Of a stretch of 64,000 nucleotides of DNA, positions 28,278-37,473 are shown in pieces. The DNA lies in contig CACZDN010000002.1 in the NCBI GenBank assembly GCA_902779945.1, forward strand, positions 1 to 64,000, given 5' to 3'. The notes below the pieces were generated by a model that saw nothing but the letters and a program-made list of their open reading frames with translations, did no database searches and was not told where the DNA came from. The position numbers and the translations under genes are program-made. How positions within the stretch are numbered: position 1 is the first letter of the stretch; every line of letters begins with the position of its first letter. The DNA comes from Oscillospiraceae bacterium. Lineage in GTDB: Bacteria; Bacillota; Clostridia; Oscillospirales; Oscillospiraceae.

Positions 28278-30548
28278 ATGAGAAAGCTCGCGACAGCGGC
28301 GCTGGCTTTTTCCGCCGCCGTCTTCCTTGCCAATTTTATCCTGCCCGAAAGATGGCTGCTCATCGCGGCGGCCCTGTCTGCGCTCGTCGGCGCGGCGCTT
28401 GCGCTGCTTCACAGAAGGTGGCTGCGCCCGGCGGTGATCGCCCTGCTGTTCTTTGCGGTTGGGCTTGTGGAGTATTCCGTGTACCGCAGTCTTACGGTCG
28501 ACAGGGCGCGGCAGTATGCGGGGGAGACCAGGACAGTCAGCGCCGTTGTGCTGGACTATCCCGACGAATACGACGGCTACTGCCGCGTGCGCGTGCGGAC
28601 GGATACCGAGGGGCTGCCGCACTTCAAGGCCATCGTCTATGATAACGATAAGTGCTTTGCGGACGCAGAGCCCGGCCGGCGCATCGGCTTTACCGCGAAG
28701 ATCAGCACAGCGGACACCCTCTTCGGAAAGCCCTACGACAACTATGTGCTGAACGGCTTCTACTGGAAAATGAGCGTCAAGGGAGACGAAGTGATCGGGG
28801 ACACCCTGTTCACCCCGCGGAGCCTCCCTGTCCGCCTTCACCATCTCCTCTGTGAGCGTGTGGATCAGCTTTTTCCGGAAGGCAGCCGTGCCTTTATCAA
28901 GGCGCTGATGCTCGGCGACAAGCAGGAGTTTTACGATGACGACGCCCTCTATGTCAGCCTGAGCCGCGCCGGACTTATGCATGTGGCGGCGGTCTCCGGA
29001 CTGCATATTGCGTTTCTGGTGGGCCTGCTGCTCCTGCTGTTCGGAAACGGCAGAAGGGGTGCACTCTCCAGTGTCGTCCTGGTCTGGTGCTTCGTGCTGG
29101 TCTCAGGGTCGAGCAAGTCCGCGGTGCGCGCCGCATTCATGCAGATGCTTCTGCTGCTCGCACCGATCCTGCGCCGGGAAAACGACCCCGTCACCTCGCT
29201 CTCTGCGGTGCTGGCGCTGCTTCTGGCAGCCTGCCCCTTCGCCGCCCGGAGTGTGAGCCTGCAGCTCAGCTTTGCGGCTATGGCGGGCATCCTATGCTTT
29301 GCGCAGGGGATACGCGCCTGGCTCATGAGCCCGCTGCCGGCGGAGCTGCGGCACGGGCCGGCGGCATATGTCCCCGATGTGATCGCAAGCACGCTGAGCG
29401 TCACGGTCTTTACGGTGCCCCTAACAGCGCTGCACTTTTCCTATATCCCGCTGCTGGCGGTCTTCGCCAATCTCCTGTGTCTCTGGGCGGTGAGCGTCTG
29501 CTTCTGCCTGGCCTGGGCGGCATGTCTGCTGTCCTTTGTCCCGCTTCTGGGGACGGCTGCCGCATGGGTCTGTACGCTCCTCGTGCGTTATATCCTCTTC
29601 TGCGCGCGTCTGATCGCCGGTCAGCCGTATGCGGTGCTGTATACGGAGACGAAGGGCGCACTGTGCTGGATGTTGATAAGCTATGCGCTTTTGCTCCCGG
29701 GTCTTCTTCTGCGCAAAAGACGGGTGCTGCACATCCTGCTGTCGGCCGCCCTGTCGCTCTCGCTGCTTGCCGGGATCCTGCTGCATACGGAGCGGAGCTT
29801 CCGGGAGAACGACTATATCAGTGTCCTCGACGTGGGCCAGGGCCAGTGCATCGCGGCCATGGCGGGGGATGACACCGTGGTCATCGACTGCGGCAATACC
29901 TCCAGCCTGGACGACGCGGGCAGCGTCGCGGGCCGGTATCTTCTGAGCCGCGGCAGACGGAGCGTTCAGCTTTTCCTGCTGACACATCTGCACGAGGACC
30001 ACGCGGATGGCGCGGTGCGCCTGATGGAGACGCTCCCCGTGGAAACGCTGGTCCTTCCCGCGCAGAGCGGGGAATCCGACTCGCTCTATGACAGGATCGC
30101 CGCGTGTGCCGCCCGCCGCGGGACCGAGCTCATCGAGATCGAGACCGATGCGGAGCTGAACGCGGGCCGGATCGCACTCCGCGTCCTGGATGTGCCTGCG
30201 GACGGCAGGAGTGATCCGCACAGCCTGATGGCAAGGCTTTCAATCGGTGACACAGACCTGCTCGTGACCGGCGATGCGACCAAAAAGCAGGAGCGCGCCC
30301 TTGTCGGGCGCGAGGATCTGAGCGGAACGGAGCTTGTGATCGCCGGCCACCACGGCTCCAAAAACGCCGCGGCGGAGGAGCTTCTGCGTGCAGCGGGCGG
30401 CGAGCTTGCGATCATCAGCGTCGGCTATAACAATTACGGACACCCCGCTCCGGAGACGCTCTCGCGGCTTGCCGAGTGCGGATATGAGGTCAGGAGAACG
30501 GACACGGACGGAACCATAGAAATCAAACTGGAGAGGGACAATGGCTAA
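28278..30548 (+). CDS. comEC: DNA uptake channel protein ComEC/Rec2
   Basis: A 756-residue polytopic membrane protein that carries single-stranded DNA across the membrane in competence. Residues 1-60 contain the first membrane spans; the competence domain occupies about 190-470 (AALMLGDKQEF, MHVAAVSGLHIAFLVGLLL). A metallo-beta-lactamase domain follows from about 505, with DVGQGQC and LTHLHEDHADG near 570. ATG is chosen over a GTG five codons earlier because GGGGGA sits at the right distance. It overlaps holA by eight bases, the order also found in Bacillus (comEC then yqeN). No comEA is present next to it. Confidence 0.94.
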   Translation: MRKLATAALAFSAAVFLANFILPERWLLIAAALSALVGAALALLHRRWLRPAVIALLFFAVGLVEYSVYRSLTVDRARQYAGETRTVSAVVLDYPDEYDGYCRVRVRTDTEGLPHFKAIVYDNDKCFADAEPGRRIGFTAKISTADTLFGKPYDNYVLNGFYWKMSVKGDEVIGDTLFTPRSLPVRLHHLLCERVDQLFPEGSRAFIKALMLGDKQEFYDDDALYVSLSRAGLMHVAAVSGLHIAFLVGLLLLLFGNGRRGALSSVVLVWCFVLVSGSSKSAVRAAFMQMLLLLAPILRRENDPVTSLSAVLALLLAACPFAARSVSLQLSFAAMAGILCFAQGIRAWLMSPLPAELRHGPAAYVPDVIASTLSVTVFTVPLTALHFSYIPLLAVFANLLCLWAVSVCFCLAWAACLLSFVPLLGTAAAWVCTLLVRYILFCARLIAGQPYAVLYTETKGALCWMLISYALLLPGLLLRKRRVLHILLSAALSLSLLAGILLHTERSFRENDYISVLDVGQGQCIAAMAGDDTVVIDCGNTSSLDDAGSVAGRYLLSRGRRSVQLFLLTHLHEDHADGAVRLMETLPVETLVLPAQSGESDSLYDRIAACAARRGTELIEIETDAELNAGRIALRVLDVPADGRSDPHSLMARLSIGDTDLLVTGDATKKQERALVGREDLSGTELVIAGHHGSKNAAAEELLRAAGGELAIISVGYNNYGHPAPETLSRLAECGYEVRRTDTDGTIEIKLERDNG

Positions 30549-31593
30549 GAGATCCGGCAGGGACGAACAATTCAATTACGCCGCCGAACTGCGCGTTCTC
30601 AATGAGCGCGGGCCGGAGAAGCTGTATTTTCTCTGGGGTCCGGAGGACTATCTGCGAGAGCAGTATCTGATCCAGCTCAAAAAAAAGTGCCTCCCGGAGG
30701 GGGAGGACGGATTCAGCTACAAGCGCATGGACGGCCCGGCACTGGACCTGCTCAGGTTCAAGGAGGCTCTGGACGCCATGCCCTTCCTGACGGAGCGGAC
30801 CTTCATTGAGCTGCGGGACGTGGACCTCAACAGGCTTCCGGAGGCAGAGGCCTTTGTAAAGCTCCTCACCGACATACCGGACTACTGCACTGTGGTCCTC
30901 GTCCAGAGCGCGCAGTTTGAGCCGGACGGCCGCCTGCGCACGATCAAATCCCTGCGCGCCGAGGGCCGGGAGCTCAAGTTTACCCAGCAGTCCCAGGGAA
31001 TGCTGACGGACTGGATCGTCCGGCGCTTCGCGGCGGCGGGAAAGGGGATCGAGCTTGCGGCGGCCCAGCGCCTTATCTTCATCAGCGGCGACCTCATGAG
31101 CAGGCTCATCCCGGAGATCGAAAAAATCGCGGCCTACGCAAAGGACGACAAGGTCACCCAGGCGGACGTGGAGGCCGTAGCCGACCATCTGCCGGAGGCC
31201 GTGGTCTTTGAGATGACGGAGCTCATCGCCCAAAAAAAGAACAACTCCGCCCTTGAAGTTCTCTCGGAGCTTCTGGCGGACAAGAACAACGAGCCCATCA
31301 TGATGCTGGCCGTGCTCGGCAGGCAGATGCGCCAGCTCTACGCGGCGCGCCTCGCGATCGAGAAAAACCTCGGCACGAAGTATGTGACAGAGGTCTGCGC
31401 AATCAAGTACGACTATATCGCCGCAAAGCTCCTCACGGCGGCGAAGGGCTTTACGCTGCCGCAGCTCAGGCGCGCGGTGGAGCTCTGCGCCGAGACGGAC
31501 TACCGCATGAAGAGCAGCGGCGCGGATGCACAGGAGCTGCTGAAGGAAGCTGTGCTGCGCATCGCGGCGGGGGAGACCCATGCAGAGGGTTAA
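30541..31593 (+). CDS. holA: DNA polymerase III delta subunit
   Basis: A 350-residue clamp-loader subunit that opens the sliding clamp. It starts MAKRSGRDEQF. The N-terminal AAA+-like region has YFLWGPEDYLREQY, where the P-loop is degenerate as is normal for delta. The C-terminal collar domain includes MLAVLGRQMRQLY near residue 262. The family length is usual. It overlaps comEC at the start and rnmV at the end (14 bases), suggesting a tightly coupled unit. Confidence 0.92.
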   Translation: MAKRSGRDEQFNYAAELRVLNERGPEKLYFLWGPEDYLREQYLIQLKKKCLPEGEDGFSYKRMDGPALDLLRFKEALDAMPFLTERTFIELRDVDLNRLPEAEAFVKLLTDIPDYCTVVLVQSAQFEPDGRLRTIKSLRAEGRELKFTQQSQGMLTDWIVRRFAAAGKGIELAAAQRLIFISGDLMSRLIPEIEKIAAYAKDDKVTQADVEAVADHLPEAVVFEMTELIAQKKNNSALEVLSELLADKNNEPIMMLAVLGRQMRQLYAARLAIEKNLGTKYVTEVCAIKYDYIAAKLLTAAKGFTLPQLRRAVELCAETDYRMKSSGADAQELLKEAVLRIAAGETHAEG

Positions 31594-32161
31594 GGAGGTC
31601 ATCGTGGTCGAGGGCCGCTATGACAAGAACACTTTGAGCCAGATCGTCGACGCGACGATCCTGGAGACCTCCGGCTTCGGCATCTTTAACGATCAAGAAA
31701 AGCGCAGGCTCCTGCAGACCCTGGCAGAGACGCGTGGTCTCATCGTCCTCACCGATTCGGACGGGGCGGGCTTTCTGATCCGCAACCACATCCGCGGTAT
31801 CGTCGATCCGAGCCGTGTCAAGCACGCCTATATCCCCGACGTCATGGGCAAGGAAAAGCGCAAGGCCGCCCCGTCGAAGGAGGGCAAGCTTGGCGTGGAG
31901 GGGATGCGGCCGGAGGTCCTGCTGGAAGCTCTGCGCCGCGCCGGGGCGAGCTTCGACGATACTCCCGCGCGGGAGAGGCCCCCGCAGATCAGCAAGGCGG
32001 ACCTCTACGCCCGTGGACTCAGCGGCAGAGAGGGGAGCGCCGAAAAACGGCGGCAGCTCCTGAAAAGCCTCGGCCTGCCGGGGCGCATGAGCGCCGACGC
32101 CATGCTCGACGTCTTAAACGCTCTCATGGATCGCGAGGCCTTCTACCGCCTCGCACGCTGA
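31580..32161 (+). CDS. rnmV: Ribonuclease M5 (5S rRNA maturation), TOPRIM family
   Basis: A 193-residue enzyme. The TOPRIM domain starts EVIVVEGRYDKNTLSQ (residues 6-21, catalytic Glu in VEGR) and has the acidic LTDSDGAGFLIRN near 57-69. The C-terminal half matches the DUF4093 domain of RNase M5 (SKADLYARGLSG). It removes both ends of precursor 5S rRNA with help from ribosomal protein L18. Starts inside the end of holA, and its last 19 bases overlap the tail of a convergent gene. Confidence 0.92.
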   Translation: MQRVKEVIVVEGRYDKNTLSQIVDATILETSGFGIFNDQEKRRLLQTLAETRGLIVLTDSDGAGFLIRNHIRGIVDPSRVKHAYIPDVMGKEKRKAAPSKEGKLGVEGMRPEVLLEALRRAGASFDDTPARERPPQISKADLYARGLSGREGSAEKRRQLLKSLGLPGRMSADAMLDVLNALMDREAFYRLAR

Positions 32162-32397
32162 GCGTCCTCAATGCAGGCGGAGAAGACCACCCCGATCAGG
32201 AGCAGGGCCTGCCCGATCTCATAGAGGCTCATCGCCGTCATGTACTGGGTATAGCCCTCCTCCATGCTGCCCCGCCACCCGAGCAGCAGCACAAAGGCGC
32301 ACACCAGCACAAAGGCTGTGAGCTTGACGGAAGAGATAAATATGTACCAGGCCGCCGGACACATGTCCAGCATACGGCGCACGGTTTTCCTGAGCAT
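32143..32397 (-). CDS. Small two-span membrane protein of unknown function
   Basis: An 84-residue protein with two hydrophobic helices (YIFISSVKLTAFVLVCAFVLLLG and IGQALLLIGVVFSACI) and basic ends (MLRKTVRR and RARR), giving a probable cytoplasmic-in topology for both termini. Not assigned to a family. The coding frame is convergent with rnmV and overlaps it by 19 bases. A similar short protein downstream of rnmV is plausible in related Clostridia but was not checked. Confidence 0.55.
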   Translation of the reverse strand: MLRKTVRRMLDMCPAAWYIFISSVKLTAFVLVCAFVLLLGWRGSMEEGYTQYMTAMSLYEIGQALLLIGVVFSACIEDAQRARR

Positions 32398-32617
32398 TAT
32401 GCAACCACCCCGGCTCTATTGTAGCCGGGGCGCGCTTTTTTTCAAGGCACAGTTTTTGCCAGCGCTACAGCCCCGGGCGTTTGTGCGAAAAACATATCCC
32501 GCTTCAAGTTCTTGTGGAAAAAGCCGCCGGGATGGTGTATAATATGCGTGTTGCCGCAAAGCTGCGGGAACAATTGGTAAAAATACAGGCGGGAGCCGGA
32601 AAGGCGACGGTGTAATC

Positions 32618-33385
32618 ATGAAGCTTGCGTTTATCGGAACCGGGAACATGGGCGGCGCGCTTGCAAGGGCTGCGTCACAAGATGCGGAAAATCAGCTCTG
32701 GCTTGTGAATCGACACCCGGAGAAGGCGGAAAAGCTGCGGCAGGAGATCGGAGGGACGGTGTCGGACTACGCGGATGCGATCGCGGCGGCAGAGCTCATC
32801 TTCCTCGGCGTAAAGCCCGTCATGCTGCCGGGGCTTTGCGAAATGATCCGTCCGCTGCTCGAGAAAAAGCACGGCCCCTTTGCGCTGGTCTCCATGGCTG
32901 CGGGCGTTTCGATCCCAAGGCTGCGGGAACTGCTGGGCGATTACCCGGTCATCCGCATCATGCCCAATACACCGGTCTCCGTGGGGGAAGGAATGATCCT
33001 GTATACGAGCTGCGCCGACGAGTTTCTGGACGGCTTTCTGCACGCCATGCGTTACGCCGGACGGTTCATGCCCGTGGAAGAGAGGCTGATGGATGCGGGA
33101 ATGGCGGTCTCCGGCTGCGGGCCCGCCTTTGTGGATCTCTTCGTGGAAGCGCTGGCGGACGCCGGTGTGGCGAGCGGCATCCCGCGGCGGGATGCCCTGA
33201 CGCTCGCGGCGCAGATGGTCCTGGGCTCGGCAAAGCTCATCCTCGAGAGCGGCAGGCACCCCGGCGAACTCAAGGACGCGGTGTGCTCCCCCGGCGGGAC
33301 CACGATCCAGGGGGTCCGCAAGCTTGAGGAGAAGGGCTTCCGCTCCGCCGTGATCGAGGCCGTTATCGCCGCGAAAGACGCATAA
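32618..33385 (+). CDS. proC: Pyrroline-5-carboxylate reductase
   Basis: A 255-residue NAD(P)H enzyme for the last step of proline synthesis. Nucleotide-binding FIGTGNMGGALARA is at residues 5-18, RIMPNTPVSVGEG near 110, and the family signature with ELKDAVCSPGGTTIQG near 223. A TATAAT box at 32538-32543 is the likely -10, with no clear -35. The TAA is followed at once by repeat family A copy 2. proB-proA lie downstream, so all three proline genes are together although separated by the repeat. Confidence 0.96.
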   Translation: MKLAFIGTGNMGGALARAASQDAENQLWLVNRHPEKAEKLRQEIGGTVSDYADAIAAAELIFLGVKPVMLPGLCEMIRPLLEKKHGPFALVSMAAGVSIPRLRELLGDYPVIRIMPNTPVSVGEGMILYTSCADEFLDGFLHAMRYAGRFMPVEERLMDAGMAVSGCGPAFVDLFVEALADAGVASGIPRRDALTLAAQMVLGSAKLILESGRHPGELKDAVCSPGGTTIQGVRKLEEKGFRSAVIEAVIAAKDA

Positions 33386-33492
33386 GGCAACACCGCATAA
33401 TTCGGCAAGAGCAGATCCTGAGAAAATTTGGGTTCTGATAAAGGCACTTTTTCGCAGATGTACTTTGTGTACCTCAAGAAAGCGGTGTTGCC
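33386..33492. repeat. MITE-like repeat, family A copy 2 (107 bp)
   Basis: Perfect 11-base ends, GGCAACACCGC and GCGGTGTTGCC. Interior matches copy 1 (AATCCTGAGAAAA-type, GGTTCTGAT, AAGGCA) but lacks its right part. It begins on the base after the proC stop. ATAA flanks both sides, a possible four-base target duplication. The remaining 116 bases to proB hold no gene; GGAGG precedes the proB GTG. Confidence 0.8.
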
Positions 33493-33608
33493 ATAACGCT
33501 CTCTCCTCATCCTGAACGCAGCAGACCGGAGACGAAGAGACTGTGCGCAGAGGGTTTTCAGAAGGAAATCCTGTTTTTGATACTTAAAAAACATTAGGAG
33601 GCTCTTTT

Positions 33609-34385
33609 GTGAGAATCGTGATCAAAGTCGGCACCTCGACGCTGACGCATCCGACCGGGCGGCTGGATATCCGCCATGTGGAGACGCTGTGCAAGGTGCT
33701 CAGCGATGTGAAAAACGCGGGACATGAGGTCGTGCTGGTCTCGTCCGGCGCCATCGGCATGGGCGTCGGAAAGCTCAATATGCGCGAACGCCCCGCCGAT
33801 ATGGCGACCAAGCAGGCCGCGGCGGCGGTGGGCCAGTGCGAGCTCATGTATATCTATGACCAGCAGTTCAGCACCTACAACCACACCATCGCCCAGATTC
33901 TCCTGACCGGCGAGGATCTGCGGGACCCGGAACGGCACCGCAACTTCTCCAACACCGTCGGCAGGCTTCTGGACCTGAACGTCCTGCCTGTCATCAACGA
34001 GAACGACACGGTCTCCACCGTGGAGATCGCTGTCGGCGACAATGACACCCTCGGCGCGCTGGTCGCCGTGAGCGTCCACGCGGACATGCTCATCATCCTG
34101 TCGGACATCGAGGGCCTCTATACCGCAGACCCCAGAACCGACAAGAGCGCTCTCCTCATTTCCGAGGTACGGGAGATCACCCCCGCGATGCGCGAGAGCG
34201 CCGGCGGCGGCGGAACGGCCCTTTCGACCGGCGGCATGGCGACAAAGCTGACGGCGGCGGGCATCTGCATGGACGCCGGGACCGACATGTATATCCTCAA
34301 CGGCTCGAAGCCGCTCTTGATCTATGAGCTCCTGGAGGGCAAAGCCGTGGGAACCAGATTTATCGGGAGGAGAGAAACGCCGTGA
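33609..34385 (+). CDS. proB: Glutamate 5-kinase, short form without a PUA domain
   Basis: A 258-residue amino-acid kinase for the first step of proline synthesis. It begins at GTG with GGAGG upstream: RIVIKVGTSTLT (residues 2-13), VSSGAIGMGVG near 44, the substrate loop VLPVINENDTV near 130 and GGMATKL near 215. The C-terminal PUA domain of E. coli ProB is absent, as in many Clostridia, so feedback and oligomerisation may differ. Four-base overlap with proA (ATGA-type). Confidence 0.95.
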   Translation: MRIVIKVGTSTLTHPTGRLDIRHVETLCKVLSDVKNAGHEVVLVSSGAIGMGVGKLNMRERPADMATKQAAAAVGQCELMYIYDQQFSTYNHTIAQILLTGEDLRDPERHRNFSNTVGRLLDLNVLPVINENDTVSTVEIAVGDNDTLGALVAVSVHADMLIILSDIEGLYTADPRTDKSALLISEVREITPAMRESAGGGGTALSTGGMATKLTAAGICMDAGTDMYILNGSKPLLIYELLEGKAVGTRFIGRRETP

Positions 34386-35638
34386 AGACAACACATGAGA
34401 TTCTGCTGGAGACAAAGAAGGCCCGGCCGACGCTGACGGCGTCCGGCGAGAGGAAGAACGCTGCGCTGCTGGCCATCGCGGACCGACTGGTCGCGGAGCA
34501 GGAGAAGATTCTGGAGGCCAACCGCGAGGACGTGGAGGCCGCCCGCGACCGCTACGGGGATGTTATGCTCGACCGCCTCACCCTGACGCCTGAGCGCATC
34601 GCCGGCATGGCACAGGGCGTGCGTGAGGTTGCGGCGCTCCCGGACCCGGAGGGAAAGGTCCAGCGGCGCGTGGAGCGCCCGAACGGCCTTGTGATCGAGA
34701 AGACCTCGGTCCCCCTCGGCGTGGTCGCCATCATCTATGAGAGCCGCCCGAACGTCACGTCCGACGCCGCGGTCCTCGCGCTGAAATCCGGAAACGCCGT
34801 GATCCTGCGCGGCGGGCGAGAGGCATTCCGCTCCAACGCCGCGATCGTGGCCGCGATCCATCACGGACTGGAGGATGCGGGACTCCCCGCCGCCCTTGTC
34901 GGCTTTATCGAGGATACCTCTCACGCCAGCGCGGACGAGCTGATGCGCGCCGTCGGCTTTGTTGACCTGCTTATCCCCCGCGGCGGCGCGGGGCTGATCC
35001 GCCGCTGCACTGAGAATGCGAAGGTGCCCTGCATCCAGACCGGCACCGGTATCTGCCACATCTTCGTGGACGACACGGCGGACCAGGACATGGCCCTCAA
35101 CATCATCGAGAACGCAAAGGCGAGCCGCCCCTCCGTCTGCAACGCGGAGGAGGTGCTGCTGGTCCACAGGGCCATCGCGGCCGAATTCCTTCCCAGGCTG
35201 CGCCGCCGCCTGACGGACGAGCGCGCGGCCAGGGGTCTCGTACCCGTGGAGCTGCGTCTCGACCCCGCCGCCGCGGCGATCATCCCCGGCACGAAAGCAG
35301 GGGAGCGTGACTTTGACACCGAATTTCTCGACTACATCCTTGCCGTCGCCGTCGTGCGGGACGTGGACGAAGCCATCGCGCATATCGCCCTCCACTCCAC
35401 CGGCCACAGCGAGGCGATCCTGACCAGGACCGACAGCAGCGCGGAGAAGTTCACACGCCTGGTGGACGCCTCCTCCGTCTACGTCAACGCCTCCACCCGT
35501 TTCACCGACGGGGGCGAGTTCGGCCTCGGCTGCGAGATGGGCATTTCCACCCAGAAGCTCCACGCCCGCGGCCCCATGGGTCTCGAGGAGCTGAACAGCT
35601 ACAAGTACGTCATCCGCGGCAGCGGCCAGATCCGCTGA
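34382..35638 (+). CDS. proA: Gamma-glutamyl phosphate reductase
   Basis: A 418-residue aldehyde-dehydrogenase-fold enzyme reducing glutamyl phosphate with NADPH. PLGVVAIIYESRPNVT is near residues 115-130, GNAVILRGGREA near 140, and the catalytic Cys lies in RPSVCNAEEV near 256. The C-terminus has GLGCEMGISTQKLHARGPMG. All family motifs are present and length is normal. Translationally coupled to proB. Confidence 0.96.
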   Translation: MKTTHEILLETKKARPTLTASGERKNAALLAIADRLVAEQEKILEANREDVEAARDRYGDVMLDRLTLTPERIAGMAQGVREVAALPDPEGKVQRRVERPNGLVIEKTSVPLGVVAIIYESRPNVTSDAAVLALKSGNAVILRGGREAFRSNAAIVAAIHHGLEDAGLPAALVGFIEDTSHASADELMRAVGFVDLLIPRGGAGLIRRCTENAKVPCIQTGTGICHIFVDDTADQDMALNIIENAKASRPSVCNAEEVLLVHRAIAAEFLPRLRRRLTDERAARGLVPVELRLDPAAAAIIPGTKAGERDFDTEFLDYILAVAVVRDVDEAIAHIALHSTGHSEAILTRTDSSAEKFTRLVDASSVYVNASTRFTDGGEFGLGCEMGISTQKLHARGPMGLEELNSYKYVIRGSGQIR

Positions 35639-35743
35639 GGCAGCGTAACAATCCGGCAGGAAACCGAATATCCGGCAATCCGCGCCGCAGGAATGCAGGG
35701 GAGGCACAAACCCACTCCCGACGGGCAAACGGACTTTTATCAC

Positions 35744-35784
35744 AAACGGAGCCGAAGAATCCAAAAGATCCTTCGGCTCCGTTT
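35744..35784 (+). terminator. proBA terminator (also usable from the minus strand)
   Basis: A 14-base perfect stem, AAACGGAGCCGAAG and CTTCGGCTCCGTTT, followed by TCTCTCTTTG. It lies between convergent proA and the diguanylate cyclase gene. Confidence 0.8.
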
Positions 35785-35820
35785 CTCTCTTTGTACAGGA
35801 TGGCAAGACACAACCCGGCC

Positions 35821-37443
35821 TTATCGCGCCTCTTTTCTTGCACGCTTGTTCATGTACATGGTCTTGTCTGCCCGGCGCACCGTGTCGATGACGGCATTGT
35901 CGAGCGTAGGGTCGTAGACCGCGACGCCCAGCGCGATATGTACCTGCTCCCATTTGTTCACGGTCGATGCGGAGATCTCGTTTGCGGTGTCGTTGAACTG
36001 ACGGACAAGCTCGTCCCGGTTTTTATAATCGTCGCCCCGCAGGACCACGGCAAACTCGTCTCCGCCGATCCTGAACACGGGGCTATGCTGGAAAACGCGG
36101 CAGATCAGGCGGCACGCGGTTTTCAGATAGATGTCGCCCTTGTCGTGGCCGTAGCGGTCGTTGACGGACTTGAGATCGTCGCAGTCAAACACGCCCACGG
36201 CAAATACGAGCTCAGGCGAGCCCTTGTCCATCTCGGTCTGCAGCTCGTCGATGACGCCCGAGAAGGCGCCCTTGTTGCGTACCGAGGTCAGCGCGTCCAC
36301 ATACACGCGCTTGCTGAGGTCGCTGATATGCTCCTTCATGTGCTCCACCAGCAGGCGAAAGGTTTTGGTGAGCTTGCCGATCTCATCGTCTCCGTCGTAG
36401 TCCAGCGTAAAGTCGTAATTCCCCTCATCCACAAGCTGTGCGGCCTCAGTGAGATCTTCAAGCGGTTTTGTGATGCGCAGGGTGTAGAACAGGCTGAACG
36501 CGGACATGACCACAAGCACGGCCGCGGAGAAGATCAGGATCATCCGGATGAGACTCTGCCACTCGCCATCGGTCTCGGAGACGGGGACCGTGACGTTGAT
36601 GCGCATTCCGTTCGAAAGCGGCAGCCATGCCGCCTGCTTCAGCACGCCGTCAAATTCGTAGCGCAGGAAGGTGGAGTTGCTGAGCACACCCGCAGGGACC
36701 GCGGGCATATCCTTCTCGCTGAGCTGAGAGATGTCAATGCGCGGATGGAAGAACAGCTCACCGTTCGCATTGCTCAGGAAGGCGTAGCCGTTGTTGTAGA
36801 GCCGAATGCTCTCCACCTGCTTGGCCATGGTGGAGTAGTCAATCTCAATGCCCACTACGCCGATAAACTGATCATGATGATAGATTGGGACGTTGTAGGA
36901 GATCACGCGCATGTCCAGATTGTCCGTGATGTAGGGCGACAGCCAGATCGCCCTGCCGTCGTGTTTGGGGACGGTGAACCAGACCAGGCGTGAAGTGTCC
37001 TGCGTATCGTAGAGCGTGATGTCCGTCACCTCATGCTCGACAAAGCCCTCACCGTCCAGATTTGTGTACCAGAAGCCCTTGACGTTTTGAGAAACCGTGG
37101 GATCGACGCGGTAATAGTATGTCAGTACGCCGCTTGTTTTGCAGGCCATCTCATCAAAATACCTGGCCACACGGTCCATATGGCGCTGGAACTGTTCATC
37201 CTCGAGCCCGTCCAGGTCGCCCTCCGCATAGGCGGCGACCTTCTCAACCGACTTCTGCACACTGTTGAAGTAATAGTCGAGATTGCGCTGTCCGGTCTCG
37301 CACAGCAGCAGAAGAAGCTGCTCAGCCTCGCGGCGCTCATTGCTGCGGATAAACACCACGCTCAGAAGTGCGACGATAAACACGGATATGACCACGACGA
37401 TAATCGTCAGCATCGTGAATTTTGTTCGCAGAGAATGCATCAC
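35821..37443 (-). CDS. Membrane diguanylate cyclase with dCache sensor and HAMP domain
   Basis: A 540-residue c-di-GMP synthase. Membrane span 1 (residues 10-33) is followed by an extracytoplasmic dCache-type sensor (about 40-300, with VGIEIDYSTMAKQVES), span 2 (about 303-325), a HAMP linker (RITKPLEDLTEAAQL) and a GGDEF domain from about 388 with an intact RIGGDEFAVVL. The upstream RxxD inhibitory site is not apparent, so product feedback may be weak. Thirty bases downstream of the phosphodiesterase gene on the same strand, so both enzymes are probably made from one transcript. The signal sensed is unknown. Confidence 0.92.
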   Translation of the reverse strand: MMHSLRTKFTMLTIIVVVISVFIVALLSVVFIRSNERREAEQLLLLLCETGQRNLDYYFNSVQKSVEKVAAYAEGDLDGLEDEQFQRHMDRVARYFDEMACKTSGVLTYYYRVDPTVSQNVKGFWYTNLDGEGFVEHEVTDITLYDTQDTSRLVWFTVPKHDGRAIWLSPYITDNLDMRVISYNVPIYHHDQFIGVVGIEIDYSTMAKQVESIRLYNNGYAFLSNANGELFFHPRIDISQLSEKDMPAVPAGVLSNSTFLRYEFDGVLKQAAWLPLSNGMRINVTVPVSETDGEWQSLIRMILIFSAAVLVVMSAFSLFYTLRITKPLEDLTEAAQLVDEGNYDFTLDYDGDDEIGKLTKTFRLLVEHMKEHISDLSKRVYVDALTSVRNKGAFSGVIDELQTEMDKGSPELVFAVGVFDCDDLKSVNDRYGHDKGDIYLKTACRLICRVFQHSPVFRIGGDEFAVVLRGDDYKNRDELVRQFNDTANEISASTVNKWEQVHIALGVAVYDPTLDNAVIDTVRRADKTMYMNKRARKEAR

Positions 37444-37473
37444 GTTATACCTCCTGCTTAGAATGGCGCGGTA

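Noticed and set aside
32561-32617. Possible riboswitch before proC (GCGGGAGCCGGAAAGGCGACGG)
   Set aside because: It did not fit the known ZTP, THF, glycine or fluoride consensus on inspection and the stretch is short.
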